A stretch of 64,000 nt of DNA from JBEKTW01 sp963727845 (lineage in GTDB: Bacteria > Bacteroidota > Ignavibacteria > UBA10030 > SZUA-254). The notes beneath the pieces were generated by a model that did no database searches, was not told the DNA's origin, and saw only the letters and a list, made by a program, of their open reading frames with translations. The position numbers and the translations under genes are program-made. Positions 52,121 through 61,099 of this stretch are shown one piece after another (positions within the stretch are counted from its first letter, which is position 1; each line of letters starts with the position of its first letter). The stretch lies in NCBI GenBank assembly GCA_963727845.1, contig CAVSHI010000003.1:620001-684000 (forward strand). The letters run 5' to 3'.

Positions 52121-55100
52121 ATGAAACAAATCGTTTACTGCATGCTCAGCGTCATGCTGATAGCAAGCATATTGTTTTCAACTCAGACAGTCTTTGCTCA
52201 AACTGCATCTCTGCGCGGACAACCGCGGAGTACAATTGCAAATCATCACGTCATGACTCAGGAAAAGCCATCGAAGAAAGCTACGCTAGACAAGGCGCAA
52301 GCCACCGGCGGGGGTAGACACGGTCATGTGCTCGACTTATCATCGGTAGTACCCGATCCTGCATTTGGTACTAATGGTTCAGTGAGGACATTCATCAGCG
52401 GCGGAAACAGAACTCGCGACCAAGCACATTCCGTCGCCATGCAATCCGACGGGAAGATTGTCGTTGCGGGTTACTCCAGAGATGCGCAAGATCATGATTA
52501 CTTCGCGCTTGCTCGGTATGGTGCTGACGGAAGTCGTGACCAACCCGCGTTCGGTGATGGCACGTTGAGATCATTTATCAACGGCGGAAACGCTACTGAT
52601 GACAGAGCAAATTCCGTCGCTATACAATCCGATGGGAAGATCGTTGTGGCAGGTTATTCCAAAGATGCGTCAGGTCATGGTGCATTTGCGCTTGCAAGGT
52701 TTAATACAAACGGATTTTCTGACATCACCTTTGGTACCGGCGGCTCAACAAGAAATTATATATATGGCGGAGACAGTACGTATGACGGAGCATTGTCCGT
52801 CGCCATACAATCGGACGGAAAGATTATCGTTGCGGGTCAATCCGACAGTTCAGGCAATGGTGCATTTGCGCTTGCAAGGTATGATACAAACGGAAGTCTT
52901 GACGGCACCTTTGGTACCGGCGGCACAGTGAGAAATTATATCTATGGCGGAAACAGTACTGGTGACATAGCATATGCCGTCGCAATAGAACCTGACGGAA
53001 AGATTGTTGCAACGGGGGCCTCACTTGATGCTTCACTTCATTACGCATTCGCACTTGCCCGGTATAATACAGACGGAAGTCTTGACAGCTCGTTTGGTAC
53101 CAACGGTACGACAAGAGACAATATCGGTGGTGGAGACGGTACTGGTGACGAAGCGTTTTCCGTTGTCATCCAACCTGATGGAAAGATGGTCGCAGCGGGC
53201 ATGTCCGATGGCGGTGGTGGCTTCGCATTCGCACTCGCTCGCTACAAGACGGACGGAAATCTTGACAGCACCTTCGGAACTAACGGCATGGTAAGAAACT
53301 ACATCAGCGGCGGAAGCTCTTCTGACAACGCAAGCTCGGTCGCTTTGCAGGCCGACGGAAAAATAGTTGCAGCGGGTCAATCGAACTTCGAATTCGCACT
53401 TGCCCGGTATACTATAGACGGAAGTCTTGACAGCGCGTTTGGTATCAACGGTACGACTAGAAATGCTATCAGCGGCGGAAGCGGTGCTGATGACCAGGCA
53501 CAATCTGTCGCCATACAATCCGATGGGAAGATAGTAGCGGCCGGTTTCTCCCTGGATGCTTCATTAAATTATGCTTTCGCTGTCGCGAGGTACGTTGTTC
53601 ATCCAGTCGATATCAGCGTGTCCGGGGCGACATCCATTACCACAACCGGTGCAACGCTCAACGGCACCGTGAACGGATTTAATGTTAGTACCACTGCACG
53701 GTTCTTGTACGGCACAAGCTCGGGTGTGTATTCAGATAGTGTGGATGCGACTCCGGGTACGGTGAGTGCCGATGCAGACGTACCAGTTTCCGCAGCCGTT
53801 ACAGGACTCAGCCCGGGACAAACGTATTACTACACAATTTCAACTACAAGCAGTGAAGGTTATTACGTAGGGCTCGAAATGAGCTGCACGACGAGCTATG
53901 CCACGGCGGGGAAAGCGCTGAAGTTCAACGGATCGGACACGTACGTCTCGATACCGTGGAGCGCGAGTTTCGACATATCAAATTCATTCGCGATCGAGTT
54001 CTGGGTCGATATACAGGATACGACGCAAACAGACAAGTATCTGATCGCAAGAAATGGAATAAGCGCCGGGGACCAATTCGGAGTCATCTACGGATACGTG
54101 CAAAACACAGTGGAGTTCTATGCTGCGGGGTACGGCGGCGATAATCCGAGAACCGGCTCGCAGATTCGCATCCCATCGCCGGGCTGGCATCATGTCGCCT
54201 ACAGCTACGATGGGACGAATTTCAACGGCTTCCTGGATGGTCGGTTGATTTTTTCGAGTGCAACAATCTTCAGTTTGAGCACCGTACCAAACGATCTTCA
54301 GATAGGCGGCGTGCTGGATCCGGGCCCCCCCTCGAATATTCTGCAGGTCTTCAGCGGTGTGATGGATGAAGTGCGAATTTGGAATGTTGGAATCGATTCG
54401 AACAAGATCCGGCTTGACGTCCACCGGACGCTCGGCGGCACAGAGACCGGACTGGCCGGCTACTGGAAATTCGACGAAGGCACGGGTACGGCTACGTCCG
54501 ATCAGGCATCGGGTGGATACGGAACACTGGAAAATTTCACTTTTGACGGTACTACAAATGGGTGGATAACATCGACAATTCCAGTCGGCCTTGGAACAAG
54601 TGACAGCACAACGAACTTCACCACGGGTACAGCAGCCCTCGGAACAGTTTCACTGACAACGACCGACAACTTCGATAACCCGGTTGGCCTTTTCTCGACA
54701 CAGATAACCGCATCGCCGGACTCGCTCCCATACGGTTCCATCACGGTGCTTAACGACCGGTACTGGGTCATCCATGCATATGGTATGCCGGGAACATTCT
54801 CGACGAACCTTACCTTTACCGTTCCGTCAAGCTTCACTAATAATGGCGCCGCTTCGCCGTCATTGTATACACTATACACTCGCAGCAGTACATCCGAATC
54901 AAGCTGGAACACGGCCGTGAGCGGAGCATCCGCCATAACCCCGACAACGGTTACGTTCAACGGGATCACCTCATTCAGCCAGTTTACCATCGGGACGGAT
55001 GCGGCTCTGCCAATTCAGCTTGCATCTCTCACGGCGGCTACTGTCACTACCGGCGTCAGGATAGAATGGACTACCGTCAGTGAAACGAACAATTACGGCT

Positions 55101-55597
55101 TCTACGTTGAGCGAAAATCACGAACCGGCGGCGCATTCACAACCGTCAGCAACCTGATCCCCGGCGCGAGGACATCGCTCCAGGCGCATCATTACTTCTG
55201 GCTCGACAGCACGGTGACAACCGGAAGCTACGTGTATCGACTCCGGCAGGTCGATTTGAACGGTGCGGCATCATATTCGCAGCAAATCGCTGTGAGTGTT
55301 GTTCTTGCCGTGGGTGACGACCCCGCACCGAGGAAGTTCCAGCTTCTTCAGAGTTATCCGAATCCTTTCAATCCGTCGGCAACCATCAAGTTCAGTGTCG
55401 AGCAGTCTGAACATGCGAGGTTGATTGTGTATGACATGCTCGGACAAGAGGTCGCAAAATTGTTTGATGGAATGGCTGAACCAGGGAATTACTACCGCCT
55501 GACCTTTGATGGCTCACGTGTTGGGAGCGGCTTGTACATTTACAGAATCGTGACGGAGAGCCACACGGACGTAAAGAAGATGCTGTTGTTGAAATAG
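52121..55597 (+). CDS. Giant secreted T9SS protein with delta-60 repeats and a LamG domain
   Basis: 1158 residues. Signal peptide (VMLIASILFSTQTVFAQ). Residues about 80-490 are seven or eight delta-60 repeats of about 55 residues (SVAIQSDGKIVVAGYS..., FALARY.TDGSLD..FGTNG), likely a beta-propeller. A fibronectin-like part (about 495-590), a LamG/concanavalin-like domain (about 595-790, KFNGSDTYVSIP ... IEFWVDIQ ... GYWKFDEGTG), more beta-rich sequence and the T9SS sorting domain (LLQSYPNPFNPSATI ... KKMLLLK) follow. Expected on the surface, perhaps as an adhesin or sugar-binding protein. GAAGGAG precedes the start at 52121. Confidence 0.9.
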   Translation: MKQIVYCMLSVMLIASILFSTQTVFAQTASLRGQPRSTIANHHVMTQEKPSKKATLDKAQATGGGRHGHVLDLSSVVPDPAFGTNGSVRTFISGGNRTRDQAHSVAMQSDGKIVVAGYSRDAQDHDYFALARYGADGSRDQPAFGDGTLRSFINGGNATDDRANSVAIQSDGKIVVAGYSKDASGHGAFALARFNTNGFSDITFGTGGSTRNYIYGGDSTYDGALSVAIQSDGKIIVAGQSDSSGNGAFALARYDTNGSLDGTFGTGGTVRNYIYGGNSTGDIAYAVAIEPDGKIVATGASLDASLHYAFALARYNTDGSLDSSFGTNGTTRDNIGGGDGTGDEAFSVVIQPDGKMVAAGMSDGGGGFAFALARYKTDGNLDSTFGTNGMVRNYISGGSSSDNASSVALQADGKIVAAGQSNFEFALARYTIDGSLDSAFGINGTTRNAISGGSGADDQAQSVAIQSDGKIVAAGFSLDASLNYAFAVARYVVHPVDISVSGATSITTTGATLNGTVNGFNVSTTARFLYGTSSGVYSDSVDATPGTVSADADVPVSAAVTGLSPGQTYYYTISTTSSEGYYVGLEMSCTTSYATAGKALKFNGSDTYVSIPWSASFDISNSFAIEFWVDIQDTTQTDKYLIARNGISAGDQFGVIYGYVQNTVEFYAAGYGGDNPRTGSQIRIPSPGWHHVAYSYDGTNFNGFLDGRLIFSSATIFSLSTVPNDLQIGGVLDPGPPSNILQVFSGVMDEVRIWNVGIDSNKIRLDVHRTLGGTETGLAGYWKFDEGTGTATSDQASGGYGTLENFTFDGTTNGWITSTIPVGLGTSDSTTNFTTGTAALGTVSLTTTDNFDNPVGLFSTQITASPDSLPYGSITVLNDRYWVIHAYGMPGTFSTNLTFTVPSSFTNNGAASPSLYTLYTRSSTSESSWNTAVSGASAITPTTVTFNGITSFSQFTIGTDAALPIQLASLTAATVTTGVRIEWTTVSETNNYGFYVERKSRTGGAFTTVSNLIPGARTSLQAHHYFWLDSTVTTGSYVYRLRQVDLNGAASYSQQIAVSVVLAVGDDPAPRKFQLLQSYPNPFNPSATIKFSVEQSEHARLIVYDMLGQEVAKLFDGMAEPGNYYRLTFDGSRVGSGLYIYRIVTESHTDVKKMLLLK

Positions 55598-55655
55598 CAA
55601 CAGGCCGGAGCAAACCGAAGGTTGAAAAACGTAGTAGCATGGTAAGTAGTCAATA

Positions 55656-57518
55656 ATGAATACATCCGAGAGTTCTGCCGGATATCCAGCAGGCTTCAAA
55701 CCTTCGTTTCCAACTCGATTGTTCCTCCTTTTTCTTTCGTGCATGGCGGGATTTGCCTGCCGGCAGGACAACATTGCGGGGCCGCAGTCACTTAGCCAGC
55801 AAATCCATTGGAACCAAACCCAAGGTCCATTTGGAGGGAATGTCAGATGCGTCACTGTTGCTAATGATGGTTTAGTGTTGGTCGGGACGCTTCTCCACGA
55901 CGGAGTTTATGTATCTTCAGATCAGGGCGCGTCTTGGTCAAATATCGGCCCGAAAGGGAGCGGAATTAATGTGCTGCAGGTAGATGCGAACGATCGCATA
56001 TTCGTCGCCGTCCAAACTGTTGAGGGTGGACTGTTTCGATCAAATGACCTAGGGAAGACGTGGCTTCCACTCGCTGCACCATGCAATTACATGGCGTTTG
56101 ATGATTCCGGCAAGGTCTATGCGACTTCTTACGATGGCCTGGGTACGTCGACCGACAACGGTAACACGTGGACATTCTATCCGATATCGTCAGCAAGCAA
56201 AATTTCAATCCTGCCGGACCACCAACTTTACCTGTGCTCTATCGATGGACTGCTCCGATCTGTTGATGGTGGCCAGACGTGGACGAATCTATTTCCCGGT
56301 GAGATAGAAGACTTTGCGACAGCCGGTGGGGATACGCTTTTTGTGGTCGACAACCTTCTTATCTATCGCAGTTTTGATCGGGGTGAGCATTGGACGACGT
56401 TGACAGGCGTTCCGCAGTACTGGCAGTACATCGCTATAGCAGTTTCCCGGAATGGCCATGTCTTTTTCGCTGCAAATACTGAGACCACGTCGCTCGAAGT
56501 GGTCGGTCACATCTATCATTCTACGGATGCAGGAGTAACGTGGACAGATATTTTCCCCGGCGCACCTGCAATCTGGTCGTTTGCAATTACCCCCGAGGGA
56601 CGATTGATTGCTGGAACATCGGACGGTGTGTGGATGAGTCCGGATGAAGATGGCCAATGGACGCAGATTGGTATCCCGACCGGCACGACCATGGCACTGG
56701 CGGAAGCACCAAACGGCACATTGGTCGCGAGTACAGCGAATGGCATCTGCCGGTCGACTGACGGCGGCCAGGAATGGACCATGACGCATCCTATCCGCGC
56801 CACGGACTACTCGCGTTCGATAACTGTTCATCCCAACGGGGCAATATTCGCAACGACTCCAGATAGCGGGACCATTCGTTCGACAGACAACGGCCTGACG
56901 TGGCAATCTGTTCATCAACTCTTGAGCTACCGAGCTCCCATCCTTGCATCAACCAGTTCTGGCTCGGTATTTATTGTTGGTTGGAACCCGGGAATAATTC
57001 TGCGTTCCGATGACGTGGGGCAATCGTGGCAACCGAAAACGACTGGTCTCCCATCATCAAATCCATCGTCTCTGCTGGTGAGTCAGCTTGGGCCGCTCTA
57101 TGTTTCGTTGTTTGAGGGTCTCTTCCGTTCGACCAATAATGGTGATTCATGGACACGCATTAGCACTTTGGATTCGCTATCGGATTCCAGGTTGGTCGAA
57201 TCTCCGGCCGGCGGCTTATTCCTCATCACTTACGCAAATTGGCATGACGAGGAACCCGTCATATACAGGTCTGATGATCAAGGATCTCATTGGTACGACA
57301 TCAAGAGCACCTTCCCTAATTACATTACCTCGATGCTCATTGACTTCAATGAGCGGTTCATCGTGGGCTCATCAACCGGTGTTTACACCTCTACCGATGG
57401 CATACATTGGCAGCAAAACAATGATGGTCTCTTCGATGTAGTCGCGCTTTCTTTATGCCAAACTCGGGGGGGAGTTTTTTTCTGTGGCACCAGTGGTGGC
57501 ATCTTCTATTCACACTAG
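55656..57518 (+). CDS. Exported Asp-box (BNR/sortilin-like) propeller protein
   Basis: 620 residues. The N-terminus has a hydrophobic export signal ending FACRQ, possibly lipid-modified. The whole rest is Asp-box repeats of the S-x-D-x-G-x-x-W type: at least twelve are seen (DQGASW, NDLGKTW, TDNGNTW, VDGGQTW, FDRGEHW, TDAGVTW, TDGGQEW, TDNGLTW, DDVGQSW, TNNGDSW, DDQGSHW and a partial last). This gives one or two seven-bladed propellers as in YCF48/sortilin-like proteins. No enzyme motif of sialidases is seen. It lacks the T9SS end, so it is probably periplasmic or a lipoprotein. It follows the delta-60 gene by 58 bases. Confidence 0.85.
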   Translation: MNTSESSAGYPAGFKPSFPTRLFLLFLSCMAGFACRQDNIAGPQSLSQQIHWNQTQGPFGGNVRCVTVANDGLVLVGTLLHDGVYVSSDQGASWSNIGPKGSGINVLQVDANDRIFVAVQTVEGGLFRSNDLGKTWLPLAAPCNYMAFDDSGKVYATSYDGLGTSTDNGNTWTFYPISSASKISILPDHQLYLCSIDGLLRSVDGGQTWTNLFPGEIEDFATAGGDTLFVVDNLLIYRSFDRGEHWTTLTGVPQYWQYIAIAVSRNGHVFFAANTETTSLEVVGHIYHSTDAGVTWTDIFPGAPAIWSFAITPEGRLIAGTSDGVWMSPDEDGQWTQIGIPTGTTMALAEAPNGTLVASTANGICRSTDGGQEWTMTHPIRATDYSRSITVHPNGAIFATTPDSGTIRSTDNGLTWQSVHQLLSYRAPILASTSSGSVFIVGWNPGIILRSDDVGQSWQPKTTGLPSSNPSSLLVSQLGPLYVSLFEGLFRSTNNGDSWTRISTLDSLSDSRLVESPAGGLFLITYANWHDEEPVIYRSDDQGSHWYDIKSTFPNYITSMLIDFNERFIVGSSTGVYTSTDGIHWQQNNDGLFDVVALSLCQTRGGVFFCGTSGGIFYSH

Positions 57519-57702
57519 GACCAGTCTTTTTCAAAAGAGCGGCGCAGACTGAACCAATCCACTCCGTATTCTTCTTTGTAATCGAACACACAAACGCCAA
57601 GCCGCACTCCAAACCCCGCAGTAGCGAGCCGGTAGCAGTCTAGTAGTCCACCTCTTGTATCTCTCCTCGGTCTTGAGTACAATCATTTTGTTGGAACGGT
57701 AC

Positions 57703-57836
57703 TAGTTGACAATCGAACCGAAATTATGTAGATTCTCGGGACTTATTTGAAGGTATTGGGAATTGGCAAACTTACCATCGGTTTCGGCACGTTTTGCTCG
57801 ACATTCAATCGGAATGCAATATTGCGTCATGACAGA
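57703..57836 (+). repeat. Dispersed leader repeat 'P', copy 2
   Basis: Matches 15072-15210. The frame that reads LANLPSVS in both copies, and a second frame that reads VLGIGKLTI in both, stay open across most of the repeat. In this place the second frame runs on into the methyltransferase gene. The part 57519-57702 shows no gene. Confidence 0.85.
57705..57733 (+). promoter_or_regulatory. Promoter TTGACA-N17-TAGATT inside repeat P copy 2
   Basis: Identical hexamers and spacing to copy 1 (15074-15102). Confidence 0.7.
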
Positions 57837-57908
57837 TGGCAGGCCGCAGACACAGCGGCAGCAAACGACTATCAAGCCTCTAATCCCGGCATAGGGAGGG
57901 TCTGCATC

Positions 57909-58517
57909 ATGGCAAGCAATGATCGCAACAAAGATGTTGAGCATTTCAACCGCTGGTCTCACACCTACGACGATTCATGGATTCAACGATACGCCGATCG
58001 AATGCACGCGGAAATGCTCGATGTGGTCACCAACGAAATTGCGGCGCCAAACACAGTCCTTGATGTTGGATGCGGGACCGGACGGTTGTTGCGCAAAGCG
58101 CGAGCGCTCTATCCATCGGCGCAACTGGTTGGCATTGACCCCGCGCAGGGCATGGTCGAGATCGCTCGCGATCAGTTACCATCTGCCACGATTTATTTGG
58201 CCGCGGCAGAATCACTGCCGCTCGCGGATTGCTCTGTCGATGTCGTCCTCAGCAGCATTTCATTTCATCATTGGAGTGACCAGATTGCAGCCCTCCGAGA
58301 GATACGTCGCGTTCTTCGCGCAGGAGGCTGCTTCTGCCTGGCTGACATATCAATGCCAGTGTGGCTCGCGAAGCTCCTTCGACATTCGAAGGTCAAAAGC
58401 CCCGCAGCGATGAGTCAAATCTTCAATGAAGCAGGCTTGCCGGTTAAGGTGCAGCACCGGACCTTCACGCGTTTTGTTTTGTTGACCCTTGGCGTCAAGG
58501 AATTAAGGGGTGTATGA
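57909..58517 (+). CDS. Class I SAM-dependent methyltransferase
   Basis: 202 residues, UbiE/Methyltransf_11-like. Motif I is VLDVGCGTGRLL, followed by VGIDPAQGMVEIAR, the acidic turn AAAESLPLADCSVDVVLSSISFHHW and LREIRRVLRAGGCFCLADI. The start at 57909 follows GGGAGGG; the frame is open upstream into repeat P but that part is not methyltransferase-like. Substrate unknown (small molecule or lipid likely). It is a single gene between repeat P and repeat E copy D. Confidence 0.9.
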   Translation: MASNDRNKDVEHFNRWSHTYDDSWIQRYADRMHAEMLDVVTNEIAAPNTVLDVGCGTGRLLRKARALYPSAQLVGIDPAQGMVEIARDQLPSATIYLAAAESLPLADCSVDVVLSSISFHHWSDQIAALREIRRVLRAGGCFCLADISMPVWLAKLLRHSKVKSPAAMSQIFNEAGLPVKVQHRTFTRFVLLTLGVKELRGV

Positions 58518-58617
58518 GCAGGAAGTCAGAATCAGAATTCACAGAATTATGAAATTTTCAGAATGTTGACGACAACAATTTTGTTAATTCTGAAATCCTG
58601 GAAATTCTGATTCAGAC
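58510..58617. repeat. AGAATT-type inverted repeat 'E', copy D
   Basis: Starts in the last codons of the methyltransferase gene (GGTGTATGAG shoulder as in copy A), then GTCAGAATCAGAATTCACAG at 58525 and ends AATTCTGATTCAGAC at 58617. It is a shorter form with the middle part missing. Ends lie 18 bases before the cytochrome gene. Confidence 0.85.
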
Positions 58618-58635
58618 AATATAGGAGAAACAATC

Positions 58636-59970
58636 ATGGATATATGTAGTCAGAGTAGGTTTTGCCACGTAGTCCTGGCGATTGCCAGCATGCTTTTCTT
58701 GTCTGCGCCCGCTGACGCACAGGGGAAAGCCATCTCAGAGGAAGGGAAAGCATGCATCGAATGCCACAAAGAACTTTCACCTTCTTTTGTCAAAGAGTGG
58801 GAACTGAGTAGTCACGCTAAACAGGGTGTGGATTGTTACTCCTGTCATAGGGCCGACAAATCGGATCCCGATGCAATGGAACACAACGGCTACACTATCG
58901 CCATCCTGGTAACGCCGAGGGATTGCGGACGGTGTCATGCGAAGGAAGTGGCAGAAATGACGAACAGCCACCATGCAAACGCCGGTGACATACTAAACTC
59001 GCTCGATAACTATCTTGGCGAAGTGGTTGGCGGCCCGGAGGCAGTAGCAGTCGGTTGTCTGCAGTGTCATGGCTCGAAGGTGAAAGTTCTTTCCGATGGC
59101 ACACTGGACATTACGACGTGGCCGAATACGGGCATTGGAAGAATTAATCCCGACGGATCAAAGGGATCCTGCTCGGCATGTCATACGCGACATCGATTCT
59201 CAAAGGCACAAGCTCGTGAACCACAGACATGCGGAAAATGTCATCTCGGTCCGGATCATCCCCAAATAGAAGTCTATCAGGAATCAAAGCATGGAATTCT
59301 GTATGAGGCGAATAAATCGAGGCTGAACATGGATAGCGACAAGTGGGTGGTTGGAAAAGATTACACTGCCGCTCCGACCTGCGCCACATGCCACATGGGC
59401 GCCACGCCAAATCAACCCGTGACGCATGATGTCGGAACGAGAATCAGCTGGACACTCCGTCCGCCAATTTCGAAGAAGCTCGAGAACGCGGACAAGAGGC
59501 GGAACGACATGAAAGATGTTTGCAGCAGTTGTCACTCCGCGCCATTTGTCGACGGTTTCTACAAGCAATTTGATAACCTGGTGGAACTGTACAACGACAA
59601 GTTTGCGAAGCCGGCAACGGCGATCAGGCAGGAGTTGATGGATTCATCGAAGCTCACAAAGGCGGATTTCGACGACAAACTCGATTGGATCTACTATGAA
59701 CTCTGGCACCATGAAGGCCGGAGGGCACGACATGGCGCAGCGATGTCGGGACCTGACTATGCCTGGTGGCACGGCATGTATGAGGTTTCAAAGAAGTTTT
59801 ACAGTGAATTTCTCCCCGAGGTGAAGAATGTGGCCGGTCCGGAACTGTATGACGAGCTGATGAAAAAGTATCTTGAGCCGGATGTCAGGCATGAGTGGTA
59901 TTTAAAAGGAATGAGCAAGGAACAACTTGAGAAGATCAAGAAATTCTATGAAGATCGGTACGGGAAATGA
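58636..59970 (+). CDS. Octaheme cytochrome c, hydroxylamine oxidoreductase (HAO)-like
   Basis: 444 residues. Signal peptide about 1-28 (...APADAQG), then eight CxxCH haem-binding motifs at Cys40, 67, 97, 141, 179, 199, 249 and 296, followed by a helical C-terminus as in HAO. The blocks SCSACHTRHRFS, CHLGPDHPQIEVYQESKHG and CATCHMG ... HDVGTRISWTLRPP are diagnostic of the HAO family. Members outside nitrifiers mostly reduce nitrite or hydroxylamine, or oxidise hydroxylamine to NO. A tyrosine that could crosslink the catalytic haem (P460) cannot be assigned without alignment; Tyr375 in GPDYAWWHGMY is a candidate. No partner cytochrome (NrfH-like or quinone module) is next to it. It lies between repeat copies, with no ribosome site beyond AGGAGAAAC. 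Confidence 0.88.
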   Translation: MDICSQSRFCHVVLAIASMLFLSAPADAQGKAISEEGKACIECHKELSPSFVKEWELSSHAKQGVDCYSCHRADKSDPDAMEHNGYTIAILVTPRDCGRCHAKEVAEMTNSHHANAGDILNSLDNYLGEVVGGPEAVAVGCLQCHGSKVKVLSDGTLDITTWPNTGIGRINPDGSKGSCSACHTRHRFSKAQAREPQTCGKCHLGPDHPQIEVYQESKHGILYEANKSRLNMDSDKWVVGKDYTAAPTCATCHMGATPNQPVTHDVGTRISWTLRPPISKKLENADKRRNDMKDVCSSCHSAPFVDGFYKQFDNLVELYNDKFAKPATAIRQELMDSSKLTKADFDDKLDWIYYELWHHEGRRARHGAAMSGPDYAWWHGMYEVSKKFYSEFLPEVKNVAGPELYDELMKKYLEPDVRHEWYLKGMSKEQLEKIKKFYEDRYGK

Positions 59971-60104
59971 ATTGGGAGAGTGAGCACCAACAAGAGGCTA
60001 GAATGCCCCATCCCCCGCACACAACGCCTCGTTCCGGGAGGGCGGGGTTTGCGGCATCATGGAAGTGGGTTCATGTTAATCCAAGAAGAAAGGACGGCGA
60101 AAAA

Positions 60105-60422
60105 ATGACTGAGCAATTAGAACGTCGTACAGCGATCGGTCTGGCGTGGTATCGTTCCGACGAATGGGAAGAATTGAAGGCTTTCTGCGATGACCGAAGC
60201 ACATTGGAAGAGAGCTATGATGAATGGAAGAACAATGCCGAGAAAGCCCGTGGGGATCTTGAGCTCGACGGCTACCATGTGGAGATGATCGACTTCGATT
60301 TAAAAGAATTCAAGGCATGGTGTCAGCTGAACCGCAAGCGTCCAACGGCCGCGTCACGGTCCGAGTTTACGGTGCAGAAATTACGTGAACGGCATGCATC
60401 GATGGGGATGACACACAATTAG
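60105..60422 (+). CDS. Small conserved protein of unknown function
   Basis: 105 residues. AAAGGA upstream sets the ATG at 60105. The layout IGLAWYRSDEWEELKAFCDDRSTLEESYDEWKNNAEK then WCQLNRKRPTAASRSEFTVQKLRERH matches a family of small soluble proteins found scattered in many bacteria without known function. The frame is open upstream to 59967 but that part is not protein-like. A transfer-prone orphan in the second island. Confidence 0.7.
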   Translation: MTEQLERRTAIGLAWYRSDEWEELKAFCDDRSTLEESYDEWKNNAEKARGDLELDGYHVEMIDFDLKEFKAWCQLNRKRPTAASRSEFTVQKLRERHASMGMTHN

Positions 60423-60465
60423 AGGTAATAGCAACTTTTGTGAGCATACCGGGTTGACGCTCAGC

Positions 60466-60495
60466 TTCATGATGAACAGCGAATGGGTGGGATTA
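60466..60495 (+). repeat. Short repeat 'M', copy 2
   Basis: Resembles 17373-17402 (25 of 30). The micro-frame here (ATG 60472) reads M-N-S-E-W-V-G-L-V-F and stops. Confidence 0.5.
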
Positions 60496-60780
60496 GTTTT
60501 TTAAATGATTAGCTTTCCCTTGAGCAAGCGCTTCGGCAATTTCAGACGCTTGTTCTTCAATGTGCCTCATTGCTGAGTTTCCATAGATGCTCATGCTCTT
60601 TAAATCTATTTTGGGGGTTGCTGACACGCCGATTTTTGCAACCGCAAGAACTGCTTGTGTATGAGGGTCTATGGCCCTTGCTTCGCATTCATCGCCGCGC
60701 CAAGATATCAAAGCCTTGATTTTGTTCTGCATGAGCCGTTTCTTTCTTTTTTTGTATGATGGGTGAATCAATCTGCTCAT
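60493..60780 (-). CDS. Small protein of unknown function
   Basis: 95 residues, or 79 if the ATG at 60732 is used. The second part, ALISWRGDECEARAIDPHTQAVLAVAKIGVSATPKIDLKSMSIYGNSAMRHIEEQASEIAEAL, looks like a real folded domain; the first 16 residues are very basic. No family recognised and no ribosome site. It converges with the gene at 60105. Confidence 0.45.
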   Translation of the reverse strand: MSRLIHPSYKKRKKRLMQNKIKALISWRGDECEARAIDPHTQAVLAVAKIGVSATPKIDLKSMSIYGNSAMRHIEEQASEIAEALAQGKANHLKN

Positions 60781-60837
60781 TTAACGTAGCTGATTAATGT
60801 GCCAATTGCAATGGCATGAAAAAAACCGTCGCTGAAT

Positions 60838-60866
60838 TTGAAACTCTCTGTTTGTTTGGGTAAGCT
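60838..60866 (+). promoter_or_regulatory. Orphan promoter TTGAAA-N17-TAAGCT
   Basis: Points to a GGAGG and a GTG start at 60899 which encode only ten codons before TGA, running into the tRNA gene on the other strand. Confidence 0.4.
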
Positions 60867-60911
60867 TAATTAATCGTAAGGTACACTGGAGGAAAAAGTG
60901 GCAAAAACAAG

Positions 60912-60985
60912 TGGGCCCTGCAGGACTTGAACCTGCGACCCGCAGATTATGAGTCTGCTGCTCTAACCAACTGAGCTAAGGGCCC
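60912..60985 (-). tRNA. tRNA with CAU anticodon, probably tRNA-Ile2 (or elongator tRNA-Met)
   Basis: All arms pair: acceptor GGGCCCT/AGGGCCC, D arm GCTC/GAGC, anticodon arm GCAGA-CTCATAA-TCTGC, T arm GCAGG-TTCAAGT-CCTGC; discriminator A. CCA is not encoded. Acceptor and D-arm sequence (GGGCCCTTAGCTCAGTTGG) resemble CAU tRNA-Ile2, whose C34 is modified to lysidine by TilS, more than elongator tRNA-Met. Isotype needs a model comparison. Confidence 0.95.
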
Positions 60986-61099
60986 GAAAGCAAAAAAAAA
61001 CACATCTCAAGCATTTCCCCGTCTCGCGAGACAACAATTTAGTCAATCCCGGCCAGATTTTCAAGACAGGCAAATGCAGGCGATTCTGTGGCGTTCGAA

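Noticed and set aside
60912..60985. tRNA as attachment site of an integrated phage or ICE
   Set aside because: No integrase gene and no second copy of the tRNA 3' end were found in the window.
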